The notes under the pieces were generated by a model, which was given only the letters and a program-made list of their open reading frames with translations, ran no database searches and was not told the DNA's origin. Below, piece after piece: positions 21,638 through 30,027 of a stretch of DNA of 33,114 nucleotides; the stretch's first letter is position 1; each line of letters begins with the position of its first letter. This DNA is from a virus, in the IMG/VR virus record IMGVR_UViG_3300036785_000212, positions 1 to 33,114 of that record, one strand, 5' to 3'. The position numbers and the translations under genes are program-made.

Positions 21638-24269
21638 ACAGGTCGGCAAGGGCTACGTCACCATCAGCGCCAACACGGCGAAGTTGCAGACGGACCTGTC
21701 CGTCCTGGGTTCCGAACTCGGCGCGAAGTTCGGCGTGTTGGGTCAGCTGCTCGGCGGCAAGCTGGGTGCGGGCCTCAAGAAGAACCTGGGCGGCGCCGAG
21801 GGCAGCGTGTCGGGGCTTTCGGGCCTGCTGGCGGAAACGGGTGGCGGCGGCGGGTTCGGACTGCTCGCGGCTGGCGCGGTCGCTGCGACCGCCGGGGTGG
21901 GCGTCGCGCTCTACAAGATGGGGAGCGACTTCGCTCAGACCAACCGCAACATCGCCCGGCAGACCGGGCAGACCGGGAAGAATCTCACCGACCTGCAAAA
22001 CGACTTCAAGAAAGTCGGGCAGGACAGCGCGTCGAGTTTCGGCGACATCGAACTGGCACTCGTCGGACTGCAACGCTTCACCGGCCCGTCATCGCAGCTG
22101 CTCGTCCCGCTGACGAAGCAACTGACGACACTGAGCCGGATCAGCGGCACCGATGTCAAGTCCAACGTCGAGGCGAGCGTCCGCGCGATGGAGCGGTGGA
22201 ACATTCCGGCAAAGGACGCCGGGAAAGCGTTCGATCAGCTGTTCACCGGCAGTCAGAGATCGGGCGTCAGTTTCGCCGACCTCAGTGGGCAGGTGACGAA
22301 GTTCGCTCCGCAGCTGACGACGATGGGGTACAACTTCCAACGCTCCGTCGGCGTTCTCAGTGCGTTCGGCAAGACGGGCGTGAACACGTCTCGGATCATG
22401 GCTGCCATGCAGATCGGCGCTTCCAACCTGGCGGCGGCGCAGACAAAGAGCGGCACCGCGGTTACGAAAGCCGCCGACGAGGTGTTCAAGTATCAGGACG
22501 CTCTCGGCAAAGCGAAGCCGGGCAGTGCGGCGTACAAGACCGCCGTGGACAACCTCGCCACGGCCCACACGAAGCTGTCGCTGGCGCAAGCTGTCGCCGC
22601 CAAAGCGTCAAAGACCACCATCCCCGAAGCGATGGCGTCAACGATCAAGTCGATCAAGGATGCCAAGACGAACACGGACGCGCTCAACATCGGGATCGGC
22701 GTGTTCGGCAAACGAGGCGCCCTCCAAATGGTGCAGGCCATCCGGTCGGGCAAGTTCAACTTCGACGAGATGAACAAGTCGATCGAGCACTCGGGCAACT
22801 CGATCACGACTACGGCGAAGAAAACGGAGACGATCGGAGCGGCGTTTCATCGTCTCGGCAATCAGGCCGCAGTGGCGTTCCAGCCGTTGTCACAGCGCGT
22901 GTTCAACGCGATCAGTCGTGGCCTCATCAACCTGGCGCACGACCTCGCTCCGGTCGTGAACTGGATCGGCAAGGAACTGCCCGGCGCCATTCGCAACGTG
23001 ACCGGGTGGGTGTCAGAGTTCGGTAAGCAGTGGGCGCAGAACTTCCGCGACATCTCGCACTGGATCAGGGTCGTCTACGAGGACATCACGCCCGCCCGGC
23101 ACCTGATCGGACAGACGTTCACCGTGGCGGCACGGCTGATCGAGGACGCGTGGCACGTCATCAGCCCCATCTTCAAGGCGTTGGGTGACGCGCTCGCTTT
23201 CGTTTCCTATCTGCTGAGCGGCAAGTGGGGCGAAGCGTGGAGCGCCGCCAAACGGTTCGTGTTCGACTTTCTCGACGCCATCAAGAATGTGCCGAAGCTG
23301 ATCTTCGACTTGCTCACGTCGCCGTTTACGTCGCTGTCGCCGAAGATTCAGCATGCGATGGACGACGTGTGGGCGTTCCTCAAGTCTGTGCCCGGTCGGA
23401 TCGGTAGCGCGCTCGCTCTCGTTGCTTCGTCCGTGTGGGACGCGTTCGTCGGAGCGTTCAAGTGGGCGACGGGCGCCGCGCAGACGGGGCTGAACGACAT
23501 TTGGGCGTGGCTCAAAGCCTTGCCGGGCAACATCTTCAACTGGCTGCTCGGACTCGGCGGCTCAATCTGGAACGCGTTCGTCGGCGGCTTTCGCTGGGCG
23601 CTCGGCGCTGCCGAGAGCGGGATCAGCACGATATGGGGCTGGCTCAAGAACCTGCCGGGCAACATCGTCGGCTGGATCGGCGATCTCGGAACGCAGATAT
23701 GGACCTTTGTGCAGCACGCGTTCAGTCGCATGCTCGACGGCGCGCGCAACGGCATCACGAACCTGTGGCAGTGGGCGCTCCATCTCGGCGAGAACGTCGT
23801 CGGATGGTTCGGTGACGTTGGAACGCAGCTGTTCGACTACGGGGTTCACATAATGTCGCGCATGGCGGACGGCGTTGCCGGGGCGGGAGCGAACCTCGTC
23901 AAGAGCGCGTTTTCGCACGCGCTCAGTTTCCTGGGTGGACTCGTTCCGCACAGCCCGGCGAAGGAGGGTCCGCTGGCGGGCAGCGGCGATCCGTTGTACT
24001 GGGGACCGGCGATCATAAAGCGCATGGCGGCGGGCCTGGATTCGAGCAAGGGCATACTGACGAACGCGTTCGCGAACGTGCTCACGCCGTCGAGCACAGG
24101 TCCGGCGGCGAGTGCGCTGTTGGGGTTGCCCGGCGCTCCTGCCGCGGTGAACTTCGGAGGAAGCAGCGGCCCGTCGGTCGTGATCCAGAACGCCACGTTC
24201 AACGATCCGATGGACGTGGAGACGTTCCTGCGGCAAGCGGCATGGGTCGTGCAGACTCGGAGGATATGA
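21630..24269 (+). CDS. Tape measure protein
   Basis: An 879-residue protein, the longest in the window, which sets tail length. At about 1.5 angstrom per residue it predicts a tail of about 130 nm. It starts GKGYVTISANTAKLQTDLSVLGSEL, has a hydrophobic Gly/Ala segment (GFGLLAAGAVAATAGVGVALY), long helices, and a Trp-rich region (about residues 600-745) made of roughly four 43-residue repeats with the core IWxWLKxLPGNI. The end carries PHSPAKEGPLAGSGDPLYWG, a common tape measure motif. The GTG start at 21630 overlaps the chaperone gene. Confidence 0.95.
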   Translation: MAEQVGKGYVTISANTAKLQTDLSVLGSELGAKFGVLGQLLGGKLGAGLKKNLGGAEGSVSGLSGLLAETGGGGGFGLLAAGAVAATAGVGVALYKMGSDFAQTNRNIARQTGQTGKNLTDLQNDFKKVGQDSASSFGDIELALVGLQRFTGPSSQLLVPLTKQLTTLSRISGTDVKSNVEASVRAMERWNIPAKDAGKAFDQLFTGSQRSGVSFADLSGQVTKFAPQLTTMGYNFQRSVGVLSAFGKTGVNTSRIMAAMQIGASNLAAAQTKSGTAVTKAADEVFKYQDALGKAKPGSAAYKTAVDNLATAHTKLSLAQAVAAKASKTTIPEAMASTIKSIKDAKTNTDALNIGIGVFGKRGALQMVQAIRSGKFNFDEMNKSIEHSGNSITTTAKKTETIGAAFHRLGNQAAVAFQPLSQRVFNAISRGLINLAHDLAPVVNWIGKELPGAIRNVTGWVSEFGKQWAQNFRDISHWIRVVYEDITPARHLIGQTFTVAARLIEDAWHVISPIFKALGDALAFVSYLLSGKWGEAWSAAKRFVFDFLDAIKNVPKLIFDLLTSPFTSLSPKIQHAMDDVWAFLKSVPGRIGSALALVASSVWDAFVGAFKWATGAAQTGLNDIWAWLKALPGNIFNWLLGLGGSIWNAFVGGFRWALGAAESGISTIWGWLKNLPGNIVGWIGDLGTQIWTFVQHAFSRMLDGARNGITNLWQWALHLGENVVGWFGDVGTQLFDYGVHIMSRMADGVAGAGANLVKSAFSHALSFLGGLVPHSPAKEGPLAGSGDPLYWGPAIIKRMAAGLDSSKGILTNAFANVLTPSSTGPAASALLGLPGAPAAVNFGGSSGPSVVIQNATFNDPMDVETFLRQAAWVVQTRRI

Positions 24270-24270
24270 G

Positions 24271-25200
24271 ATGACAGTCGCCACGCTGCCGCCTAGCCCC
24301 TACGAGCGCCAGGCCATGCTCGTTCTCGGCTCGCAGTCCGTCATGCTCGACGACGTGGACGGCGGCTGGCAGTGCGTGTCGCTCGACCTCGGCTACCCCG
24401 ACGTGCGCGCCGTGACCGACCCCATCCCCGGCATGCACGGCGTCATCGACCGCACCCAGTTCTTCGGCGGGCGCGTCATCACCGCGTCGCTGACCAGCTG
24501 GGACGGCGGACGCGTGCCGCTCGATCAGATCACAGCCCAGTTCGGCCCGTTCCTCGACGTGGGCGCCCGGCCCGAACTGCACTACACGACGAAAGGCAAC
24601 CCGACCGAACGCGTGCTCACGTTGCGGGCGTCCGCCTGGTCAGCGCCGATGCTGCAACCGAACTACGGCGCGAGCGGCCTGGGCAACGAGTTCCAGCTGT
24701 CGTTCGTCGCCGCCGATCCCATCCCCCGTTCGGCGGCGACCTCGCTCGCAACGGCATGGGCTGGGTCGTCCACGCTGACCGGACGGCTTTACAGTTGGAA
24801 GCCGCCGCGGCTGTACGTCTCGCTCGGCGGCTCACCTGCGAACGGAACACTCATCAGCCACGGCTCACTCATGTTCCGCCCGCTGTTGCGCATCTACGGT
24901 CCGATCACCGCGCCGGTCGTCAAGTTCGTGACGCAGAACTCGGCGCAGACGTTCATCGTCGCCGCGCTCAACACGTCTCGGATCGACGCCGGGAACTACG
25001 TCGAGATCGACACCGGCATGAAAACGGCGTTCCTGAACGGGCAGCACACACAACCCTGGCTGTCGAAACTGGACTGGACGCAGATGAACTGGCCCGTGTT
25101 GCCGGTCAGCCCCGATCAGACAGTGATGTCACTCACCGGGAACAACACGACCGGCGCGTCGCAGGTGCAGGCGACCTGGCAGGATCGGTTCTTCGAGTGA
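24271..25200 (+). CDS. Distal tail (Dit-like) protein
   Basis: A 309-residue minor tail protein following the tape measure. The N-terminal half (DGGWQCVSLDLGYPDVRAVTDPIPGMHGVIDRTQFFGGRVITASL) and a galectin-like C-terminal half (WKPPRLYVSLGGSPANGTLISHGSLMFRPLLRIYGPITAPVV) match distal tail proteins that connect the tube to the baseplate. The ATG at 24271 is one base after the tape measure stop. The end overlaps the next gene (GTGA). Confidence 0.82.
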   Translation: MTVATLPPSPYERQAMLVLGSQSVMLDDVDGGWQCVSLDLGYPDVRAVTDPIPGMHGVIDRTQFFGGRVITASLTSWDGGRVPLDQITAQFGPFLDVGARPELHYTTKGNPTERVLTLRASAWSAPMLQPNYGASGLGNEFQLSFVAADPIPRSAATSLATAWAGSSTLTGRLYSWKPPRLYVSLGGSPANGTLISHGSLMFRPLLRIYGPITAPVVKFVTQNSAQTFIVAALNTSRIDAGNYVEIDTGMKTAFLNGQHTQPWLSKLDWTQMNWPVLPVSPDQTVMSLTGNNTTGASQVQATWQDRFFE

Positions 25201-26480
25201 CGAGCGTTGACAGTTACCTGTTACCCCCGCCGTTCCCCATCCCGCCGGGACGTGGGCGCTGGCGACTCACGCTGCATGCTCGGCAGTTCACCGACACAGC
25301 CTGGTCGGCATCACTCATCACCGAACTCGTTCAAGCACGGGGGCGACTGCTCACTCAGCAACTCAACACTCCCGCCGAACTCACGTTCACGCTCGACGGG
25401 CGCAGTGCGGCGGCGAAGCTCGTCGTCGAACTCGAGACGGACGTTGTCGCGTGGCGCTGGGACGAGTACAGCGGCAAAGACGTGGCGTATTTCCGGGGGA
25501 TCATCGACCACTCCGAGGATCAGCTGACGGAAGATTCCCATGTGGTGACGTGGACGGCGCACGACTACCTGGCGATGATGGCTCGGCGCTTCGTCACGTC
25601 CACATTGAACTACAACGAGGATCAGGACTACGTCGCGGGCGACCTCGTCACCCGCTCCGTGAACGTCGTCTCGACGGCGGGCACCAGCTTCTCGCCGGGG
25701 TCGTACCTGCCGCTTGCCGCCGTGCGCGTCGGTCAGGACGGCTCGTCACGCCCGGCGCTGTCGGGGCAGACGCGGGTGCGCCAGTATCTCGGATCGCAGC
25801 AACTCGATACGGCGCTCGACGACCTGGCGCACGTGATCGGAGGCTTCGACTACGACTGCATCCCCGGCTGGCGCTACCCGGCTGGACCCGGCAACAGCAC
25901 CATGCACGACATCGTCCGCATCTTCTACCCGAATCAGGGCATCGCCCGGTCGGACCCGGTCCTCGAGTACGGGTCCGGTGTGGCGCAGGTAACGCGCAGT
26001 GTCGCCAGCACCGATTACACGAACTTTGACCGGGTGCTGGGCAACAATCAGTCGAGCAATCCCGGCGATCCGCAGGTGTATTCCGAGAAGTGGACGAGCG
26101 ACGCGAACAACATCGGCGTCAACCCGATCGGGCTGTGGATGAGCGCGGAGAACGCCGCCGACGTGATACTCAACGAAACGCTCGACGAACAGGCGCTCGG
26201 CACACTGAACCTGAACGGCCTCCTGATCCCTACCTACACGGTGAAGCTGCGGCCCAACCTGTTCACCGACGGGCTGTTCAACATGGGCGACACGATGCCG
26301 CTCATCATCAACTCGGGGCGGCTGAACGTGAGCGATCCGCAACGCATTGTCGGCATGACGTTCACCATCGGTGATGATGGGCAGGAGGACGTAGGGGTGA
26401 CGTTCGGGCGTCCGCTCAAGACGCTGCTCGGCCTCGTCTCGGCGGGGTGGGCGGACGTGAACGCACTGGCGAGAAGGTGA
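25197..26480 (+). CDS. Tail tip hub protein, ReqiPepy6 gp37-like
   Basis: A 427-residue protein with the pattern of gp27/Tal-like hub proteins of actinophages: GRWRLTLHARQFTDTAW, VVAWRWDEYSGKDVAYFRGIIDHSEDQ, then the hub-like TWTAHDYLAMMARRFV and a C-terminal LRPNLFTDGLFNMGDTMPLIINSGRLNV. It forms the central ring of the baseplate below Dit. The GTG at 25197 is in the previous stop (GTGA). There is no peptidase domain at the C-terminus. Confidence 0.82.
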   Translation: MTSVDSYLLPPPFPIPPGRGRWRLTLHARQFTDTAWSASLITELVQARGRLLTQQLNTPAELTFTLDGRSAAAKLVVELETDVVAWRWDEYSGKDVAYFRGIIDHSEDQLTEDSHVVTWTAHDYLAMMARRFVTSTLNYNEDQDYVAGDLVTRSVNVVSTAGTSFSPGSYLPLAAVRVGQDGSSRPALSGQTRVRQYLGSQQLDTALDDLAHVIGGFDYDCIPGWRYPAGPGNSTMHDIVRIFYPNQGIARSDPVLEYGSGVAQVTRSVASTDYTNFDRVLGNNQSSNPGDPQVYSEKWTSDANNIGVNPIGLWMSAENAADVILNETLDEQALGTLNLNGLLIPTYTVKLRPNLFTDGLFNMGDTMPLIINSGRLNVSDPQRIVGMTFTIGDDGQEDVGVTFGRPLKTLLGLVSAGWADVNALARR

Positions 26481-26486
26481 GGAACC

Positions 26487-27383
26487 ATGACACGACGTAG
26501 CCCACTGTGGCAGCAAAACGGGACGTACTCGGCGCTCTACGACCGCGGTGCGATCACTGCGCTGTGGCCCGCAGGAGGCGCGATCGGCGCCAAACTCACG
26601 ACGATCGCGAACACGCTCAACATCAACATTCCGCCGGGTCGCTGCGTCGTGCCGCTCTCGGACGGAACCTGCGAACTGTGCGTGTGGGACGCTGCCGAAG
26701 TCGTTCCGATCCAGACGCCCGTGCCGCCGTCAGGCAGTTCGCGCCGGGACCTGATCGTCTGTACGGTGCGCGACAGCGCCATCGACTCGGGGTCGAACGA
26801 CGACTTCATCTTTCAGACGATCCCCGGCGTGCCCGCCACGTCCAACCCGGTGTTGCCCGCACTGCCCGCGAACTCCTACAAGATGGGCGACATTCCGATC
26901 GGCGGCGCGATCGCCAACCTGAACGGACTGACGCCGAACGAAGCGCGTTCTCCGCTCCTGCCGGGCACGGGGGTTCACGGACGCGTGTATCGCAACGCTC
27001 CGTTTACGTTCGGGAGCGGCGCAGGCGGCGCGCTGATCCAGATGGACACGGTGGCGAGCGATCCCTATGGGCTGTATTGGTCAACGTGGGGCGGGATGAT
27101 CCTGCCGTGCCCCGGCTTGTGGCTCATGCGAGCGCGGATCGGCGGCAACCCGACCGGGACGGCTGAGGCGATGGTCGGGCGACTGCGCGTGAACCAGAAT
27201 GAGACGATCATCGACCAGAAGCATGCGAGTTCGGCGTGGGGGCTGACGGTCAATCTCGATCACGTCGGGCGCCAGGCCGCAGGCGACCTGATCGACGTAA
27301 CCATGATGAGTTCGGTGGGCACTCGCAACGGACAGCCCGGCATCTCTCAGACGTTCCTCGCTTGCACGTACCTCGGACCCTGA
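26487..27383 (+). CDS. Minor tail protein, probable receptor-binding protein
   Basis: A 298-residue protein. The first 130 residues form an attachment domain (NGTYSALYDRGAITALWPAGG with PPGRCVVPLSDGTCELCVWDAAEVV). The C-terminal half is beta-rich (GLYWSTWGGMILPCPGLWLMRARIGGNPTGTAEAMVGRLRVN), recalling C1q-like tips, and resembles the end domain of the collagen-like fibre in general style. It is the last tail gene before lysis, the usual position for host recognition. A GAGGAA site precedes the ATG. Confidence 0.75.
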   Translation: MTRRSPLWQQNGTYSALYDRGAITALWPAGGAIGAKLTTIANTLNINIPPGRCVVPLSDGTCELCVWDAAEVVPIQTPVPPSGSSRRDLIVCTVRDSAIDSGSNDDFIFQTIPGVPATSNPVLPALPANSYKMGDIPIGGAIANLNGLTPNEARSPLLPGTGVHGRVYRNAPFTFGSGAGGALIQMDTVASDPYGLYWSTWGGMILPCPGLWLMRARIGGNPTGTAEAMVGRLRVNQNETIIDQKHASSAWGLTVNLDHVGRQAAGDLIDVTMMSSVGTRNGQPGISQTFLACTYLGP

Positions 27384-27393
27384 AAGGACCCGC

Positions 27394-27735
27394 ATGAGCT
27401 ATCTCACCCAATGGCAGCTGACCTACGACCCCGAGTTCACGAACCGTGGCAGCGCGGCGGTCATCGCTCAGGCGGACATCTTCAAGGACGCCGCCGCCGC
27501 CGATCAGAAGGCGCTCGCCGAATCCGTGCTATGCGGTGAGGGCGCGCCGCTCGCGACGTTCCGCATCATGCTCGGCGCCTCACCCGGCTTCGCTGACAAG
27601 GTGGACAGCGGCGATGGCACGATCGACTCGTCGCTGGTCCTCGACGACGAAATACTCTCGACGATTCAAGGAGCATGGCCCACCGTCGCCGCGCTGTACT
27701 TTGACGTGGACGGCACACCGAAGAAAGGAAGCTGA
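27394..27735 (+). CDS. Hypothetical protein, 113 residues
   Basis: An Ala/Asp-rich, mostly helical protein starting MSYLTQWQLTYDPEFTNRGSAAVIAQADIF. The central part (LCGEGAPLATFRIMLGASPGFADKV) is tail-gene-like in composition. No family is recognised. GAAAGGA lies upstream of the ATG. It may be a small baseplate accessory protein or the first gene of the lysis block. Confidence 0.7.
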   Translation: MSYLTQWQLTYDPEFTNRGSAAVIAQADIFKDAAAADQKALAESVLCGEGAPLATFRIMLGASPGFADKVDSGDGTIDSSLVLDDEILSTIQGAWPTVAALYFDVDGTPKKGS

Positions 27736-27736
27736 G

Positions 27737-27898
27737 ATGAACGACGAAGAACGCCGGGACGACGAGGTCGAACCCACCACGGAGCCGCCGGACGAGCAGC
27801 AGACGCACAACGCCGACCCGTTGGGCAACCGGGAACCCGAGACGGACAACGGCGAGCAGGACACGGCACCCGAGAACGACGACGATGGCGCTCAATAG
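27737..27898 (+). CDS. Small highly acidic protein, 53 residues
   Basis: An almost wholly charged, disordered protein (EERRDDEVEPTTEPPDEQQ, ending ENDDDGAQ). The ATG at 27737 has AAGAAAGGAA upstream at good spacing, the clearest evidence that it is translated. Its end overlaps the endolysin start by 14 bases. Function is unknown; it may be a DNA-mimic-like or regulatory peptide, but nothing shows this directly. Confidence 0.65.
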   Translation: MNDEERRDDEVEPTTEPPDEQQTHNADPLGNREPETDNGEQDTAPENDDDGAQ

Positions 27899-28763
27899 GG
27901 TCTGGATACCGTCGCCCAACTACTCGAGCCGGGGCAGCAACGTTCGCCTCGTCGTCGTCCACACGACGCAGGGCGGCGGCAGCGACACGTTCCGGTCCCT
28001 CGGCAACTACTTCGCCAACCCCAACGCGCAGGTCAGTTCGCACACCGGCATCGACGACACTCCCGGCGAGATCGGTGAGTACGTTCGGCGTGAGAACAAA
28101 GCCTGGACGGCGGCGAACGCGAACCCGTACAGCGTGCAGGCCGAGTGCTGCGCGATGGCAGAGTGGTCGCCCGCCGAGTGGGCGAAACACCCGACGATGT
28201 TGTCGAACTGCGCGCAGTGGATCGCGGAGGAATGTGGGCGCTACGGCATCCCTGTCCGCAAGCTGTCCGAGTCGGAGGCTGCGGCGGGTCAGGCCGGTGT
28301 GTGCGGCCACGCTGACCTCGGGTTCGCCGGGAACGATCACTGGGACCCAGGCCCGAGTTTCCCGTGGGCAGACGTGATCCGAATGGCCCAAGGCGGCACG
28401 CCGCCGCAACCCGAGCCGCCCAAACCCAAACCACCGGAGGAAGAAATGGCACTGATCGCACCAACCTTCTACTTCAACGGGCAGAATCACATTTTCTCGT
28501 TGAGCAAGGTTTTCGGCAACGTGTGGCACAAGTGGTCGCACGACGGAATCAAGTGGAACGACGAGTGCCTGCTGGGTCCCGGCGGCACGGGCAAGGTCGT
28601 CAACACCGGGAAGAAGATCGTCGAGATCACCGCACCGAGTCAGACGACGATCGACGCGACGAACATGGCGGTCGTGACGATGGTGGACGAGGACTCGATG
28701 GTCTGGATATGCCGCCAGAACAAGGGCGAGACGACGTGGGATCGCCGCAAGATGCCTGCGTGA
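27885..28763 (+). CDS. Endolysin: N-acetylmuramoyl-L-alanine amidase
   Basis: A 292-residue lysin. Residues 1-170 are an Amidase_2/PGRP-type domain that cuts the amide bond between muramic acid and the peptide stem. Zinc ligands appear to be H26 (VVVHTTQ), H142 (CGHADLG) and D154 (DHWDPGPSFPW). Residues 171-187 are a Pro/Lys/Glu linker, and 188-292 a separate Trp-containing domain, probably for cell wall binding. A Met at 188 has a perfect GGAGG upstream in the linker codons, so a second product of 105 residues is likely. The ATG at 27885 overlaps the acidic gene. There is no signal peptide, so a holin is needed. Confidence 0.92.
   Translation: MALNRVWIPSPNYSSRGSNVRLVVVHTTQGGGSDTFRSLGNYFANPNAQVSSHTGIDDTPGEIGEYVRRENKAWTAANANPYSVQAECCAMAEWSPAEWAKHPTMLSNCAQWIAEECGRYGIPVRKLSESEAAAGQAGVCGHADLGFAGNDHWDPGPSFPWADVIRMAQGGTPPQPEPPKPKPPEEEMALIAPTFYFNGQNHIFSLSKVFGNVWHKWSHDGIKWNDECLLGPGGTGKVVNTGKKIVEITAPSQTTIDATNMAVVTMVDEDSMVWICRQNKGETTWDRRKMPA
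28436..28448 (+). promoter_or_regulatory. Internal ribosome-binding site and in-frame start inside the endolysin gene
   Basis: GGAGG (28436-28440) lies 5 bases before an in-frame ATG (28446-28448) that is codon 188 of the endolysin, exactly at the end of the Pro/Glu linker. Translation from here would give the C-terminal binding domain alone (105 residues). Known endolysins such as Lys170 use this device to build a holoenzyme of one full-length subunit with extra binding domains. The site is canonical, whereas the full-length start has no clear one. Confidence 0.65.
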
Positions 28764-28767
28764 ACAC

Positions 28768-28890
28768 GTGCTCGCTCTCACGACAACGCTGGCGGTCGGA
28801 GAGGGTTTCGTCGTGTTCGCGATCGGCGTGCTGGTCGGCGCCGTCTACGTGATCGTCCGGTGGCGCAAGCCTCCACGCGACGACGAGTAG
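28768..28890 (+). CDS. Small single-span membrane protein, holin candidate
   Basis: A 40-residue protein: short N-terminus (LALTTTLAVGEG), one membrane helix (FVVFAIGVLVGAVYVIV) and a basic/acidic tail (RWRKPPRDDE). The GTG at 28768 lies 4 bases after the endolysin stop. Directly downstream of the endolysin, a small membrane protein is a natural holin or antiholin candidate. It is too short for confident family assignment. Confidence 0.6.
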   Translation: MLALTTTLAVGEGFVVFAIGVLVGAVYVIVRWRKPPRDDE

Positions 28891-29183
28891 CGCGCGACAT
28901 CATCCTCGCGTTGCTGCTCGGCGTGGCGGGCGGGTTCTGGCTTTCGGGTGTGTACCCGTCGTCGTCAGATGTCAGCGTTCGCCGGGACTACGTGCCGCAC
29001 GTGCGGGTCCGGCTTCATCAACTCTGGACAGTCGAGCACCCAGTCATACGGTTGCCGACGCCGCTCGCGCAGACGTGCAACGAGCCACGGCACGCGCGAG
29101 TGTTGGAACATGACTTCGATCGTGAACGGTTCGGCGAACATGGCGTGACAGTAACGCTTGACGCTCGCCGGGTGTGGGACTAG
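28860..29183 (+). CDS. Membrane-anchored hypothetical protein (frame uncertain)
   Basis: A 107-residue reading with a basic N-terminus (STRRRVARD), a membrane helix (IILALLLGVAGGFWLSGVY) and a soluble part, overlapping the preceding gene by 31 bases. It could be a second lysis protein. The later half is doubtful: a nested plus-strand ORF (28969-29148, 59 residues with CRTCGSGF) has somewhat higher GC at third positions, and a minus-strand ORF (28965-29231) also reads well. The N-terminal part is the best supported. Confidence 0.45.
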   Translation: MAQASTRRRVARDIILALLLGVAGGFWLSGVYPSSSDVSVRRDYVPHVRVRLHQLWTVEHPVIRLPTPLAQTCNEPRHARVLEHDFDRERFGEHGVTVTLDARRVWD

Positions 29184-29254
29184 ACCGGGCGGTCCTATGA
29201 CAACAACAGTGAATCTCGCCCGACGTGTCACTACCGCCTGATAGCCCGGCGCCC

Positions 29255-29509
29255 ATGTGCGCGTGCGGATGCGGTGAACCCGTCAGTTCGGCTACGTCGG
29301 GCGTGTGGTCGCGCTGGCGACCGGGGCATCACACGCGCGGACTCGCCGCGGTGGTGCCCGACCGACTGTCCGAGATTCCGAACGTGATCGAGCTAGGCGG
29401 CGCCATCGGGCGCCGGGCGTCGGACGCGTGCCGCTTGGGGCATCACGACCTCTGCTCGGACGAGTCCTGCGAGTGCCGCCATCATGGACGGCTGTGGTAC
29501 GACCGATGA
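29255..29509 (+). CDS. Small Cys/His-rich protein
   Basis: An 84-residue protein that begins MCACGCGEPVSSATSGVWSR and continues with PGHHTRG, a pattern seen in small phage zinc proteins. A second cluster, CRLGHHDLCSDESCECRHHGR, lies at the end. Two small zinc sites are likely. The ATG at 29255 is preferred because the Cys motif normally sits at the N-terminus; GTG at 29225 is an upstream alternative. Function unknown, possibly DNA or RNA binding. Confidence 0.65.
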   Translation: MCACGCGEPVSSATSGVWSRWRPGHHTRGLAAVVPDRLSEIPNVIELGGAIGRRASDACRLGHHDLCSDESCECRHHGRLWYDR

Positions 29510-29622
29510 CGTTCCCCCTGCTCGCCGCCGGGCACTGGACCCCACCCCCGCCGTTTGCGGGCCTCCTGGGCGATCCTGTGCGGAGCAGCACCCATCCAGC
29601 GAGCCGGGTCAGGCCGGTGTGA
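29506..29622 (+). CDS. Possible 38-residue ORF linking two genes
   Basis: An ATG at 29506 overlaps the preceding stop (ATGA), and the ORF's own stop overlaps the next start (GTGA). The product (MTFPLLAAGHWTPPPPFAGL at the start) is Pro-rich and unremarkable. The double overlap is what coupled phage genes show, but the content gives no support. It may exist only to carry ribosomes to the next gene. Confidence 0.4.
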   Translation: MTFPLLAAGHWTPPPPFAGLLGDPVRSSTHPASRVRPV

Positions 29623-30011
29623 GCGGTTCAAGCCCGACCGCCCTGTCCCTGGCCCACCTGCGCTCCGACGGGTGGCTGGTCGATGTCTGCGAGCGGTGGG
29701 TGCCGCTGCACGGCGGCAAGATCAAGCGCGACCTGTTCGGGCTGATCGACCTCGTCGCTGTCCGGCCCGGCGAAACGCTGGGCGTGCAGACGACGAGCAG
29801 CGCCAACTTCAACGCCCGACTGAACAAGATGACCGACGACGATCACTACCCGGCGGTGTCCGCGCTGATGAGCGCCGGGTGGCAGGTCGTGATCCACGGG
29901 TGGCGCAAGTCCACACGCGACGGACACGCCTGTAAGCACGGGCATGCGCGCTGCGGTTGTCGCTGGGTGTTACACCGCGAGATCACACTGCATCCACGGG
30001 TCGAGCCGTAA
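29619..30011 (+). CDS. PD-(D/E)XK-like nuclease family protein
   Basis: A 130-residue protein. KRDLFGLIDLVAVRPGETLGVQTTSSANFNARLNKM has the form of a restriction-like core: an acidic residue after a Phe-Gly turn, then a strand ending in GVQTT, where Gln replaces the usual Glu of E-x-K. The C-terminus holds Cys/His residues (ACKHGHARCGCRW). Such proteins are common in actinophages near replication genes and may be resolvases or inactive derivatives. GTG at 29619 is the start (GTGA overlap). Confidence 0.65.
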   Translation: MSGSSPTALSLAHLRSDGWLVDVCERWVPLHGGKIKRDLFGLIDLVAVRPGETLGVQTTSSANFNARLNKMTDDDHYPAVSALMSAGWQVVIHGWRKSTRDGHACKHGHARCGCRWVLHREITLHPRVEP

Positions 30012-30027
30012 CAACAGAAAGGAACCC

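Noticed and set aside
28965-29231. 88-residue minus-strand ORF
   Set aside because: Reads reasonably well but would be alone against a dense forward gene block and has no ribosome-binding site; kept only as an alternative.
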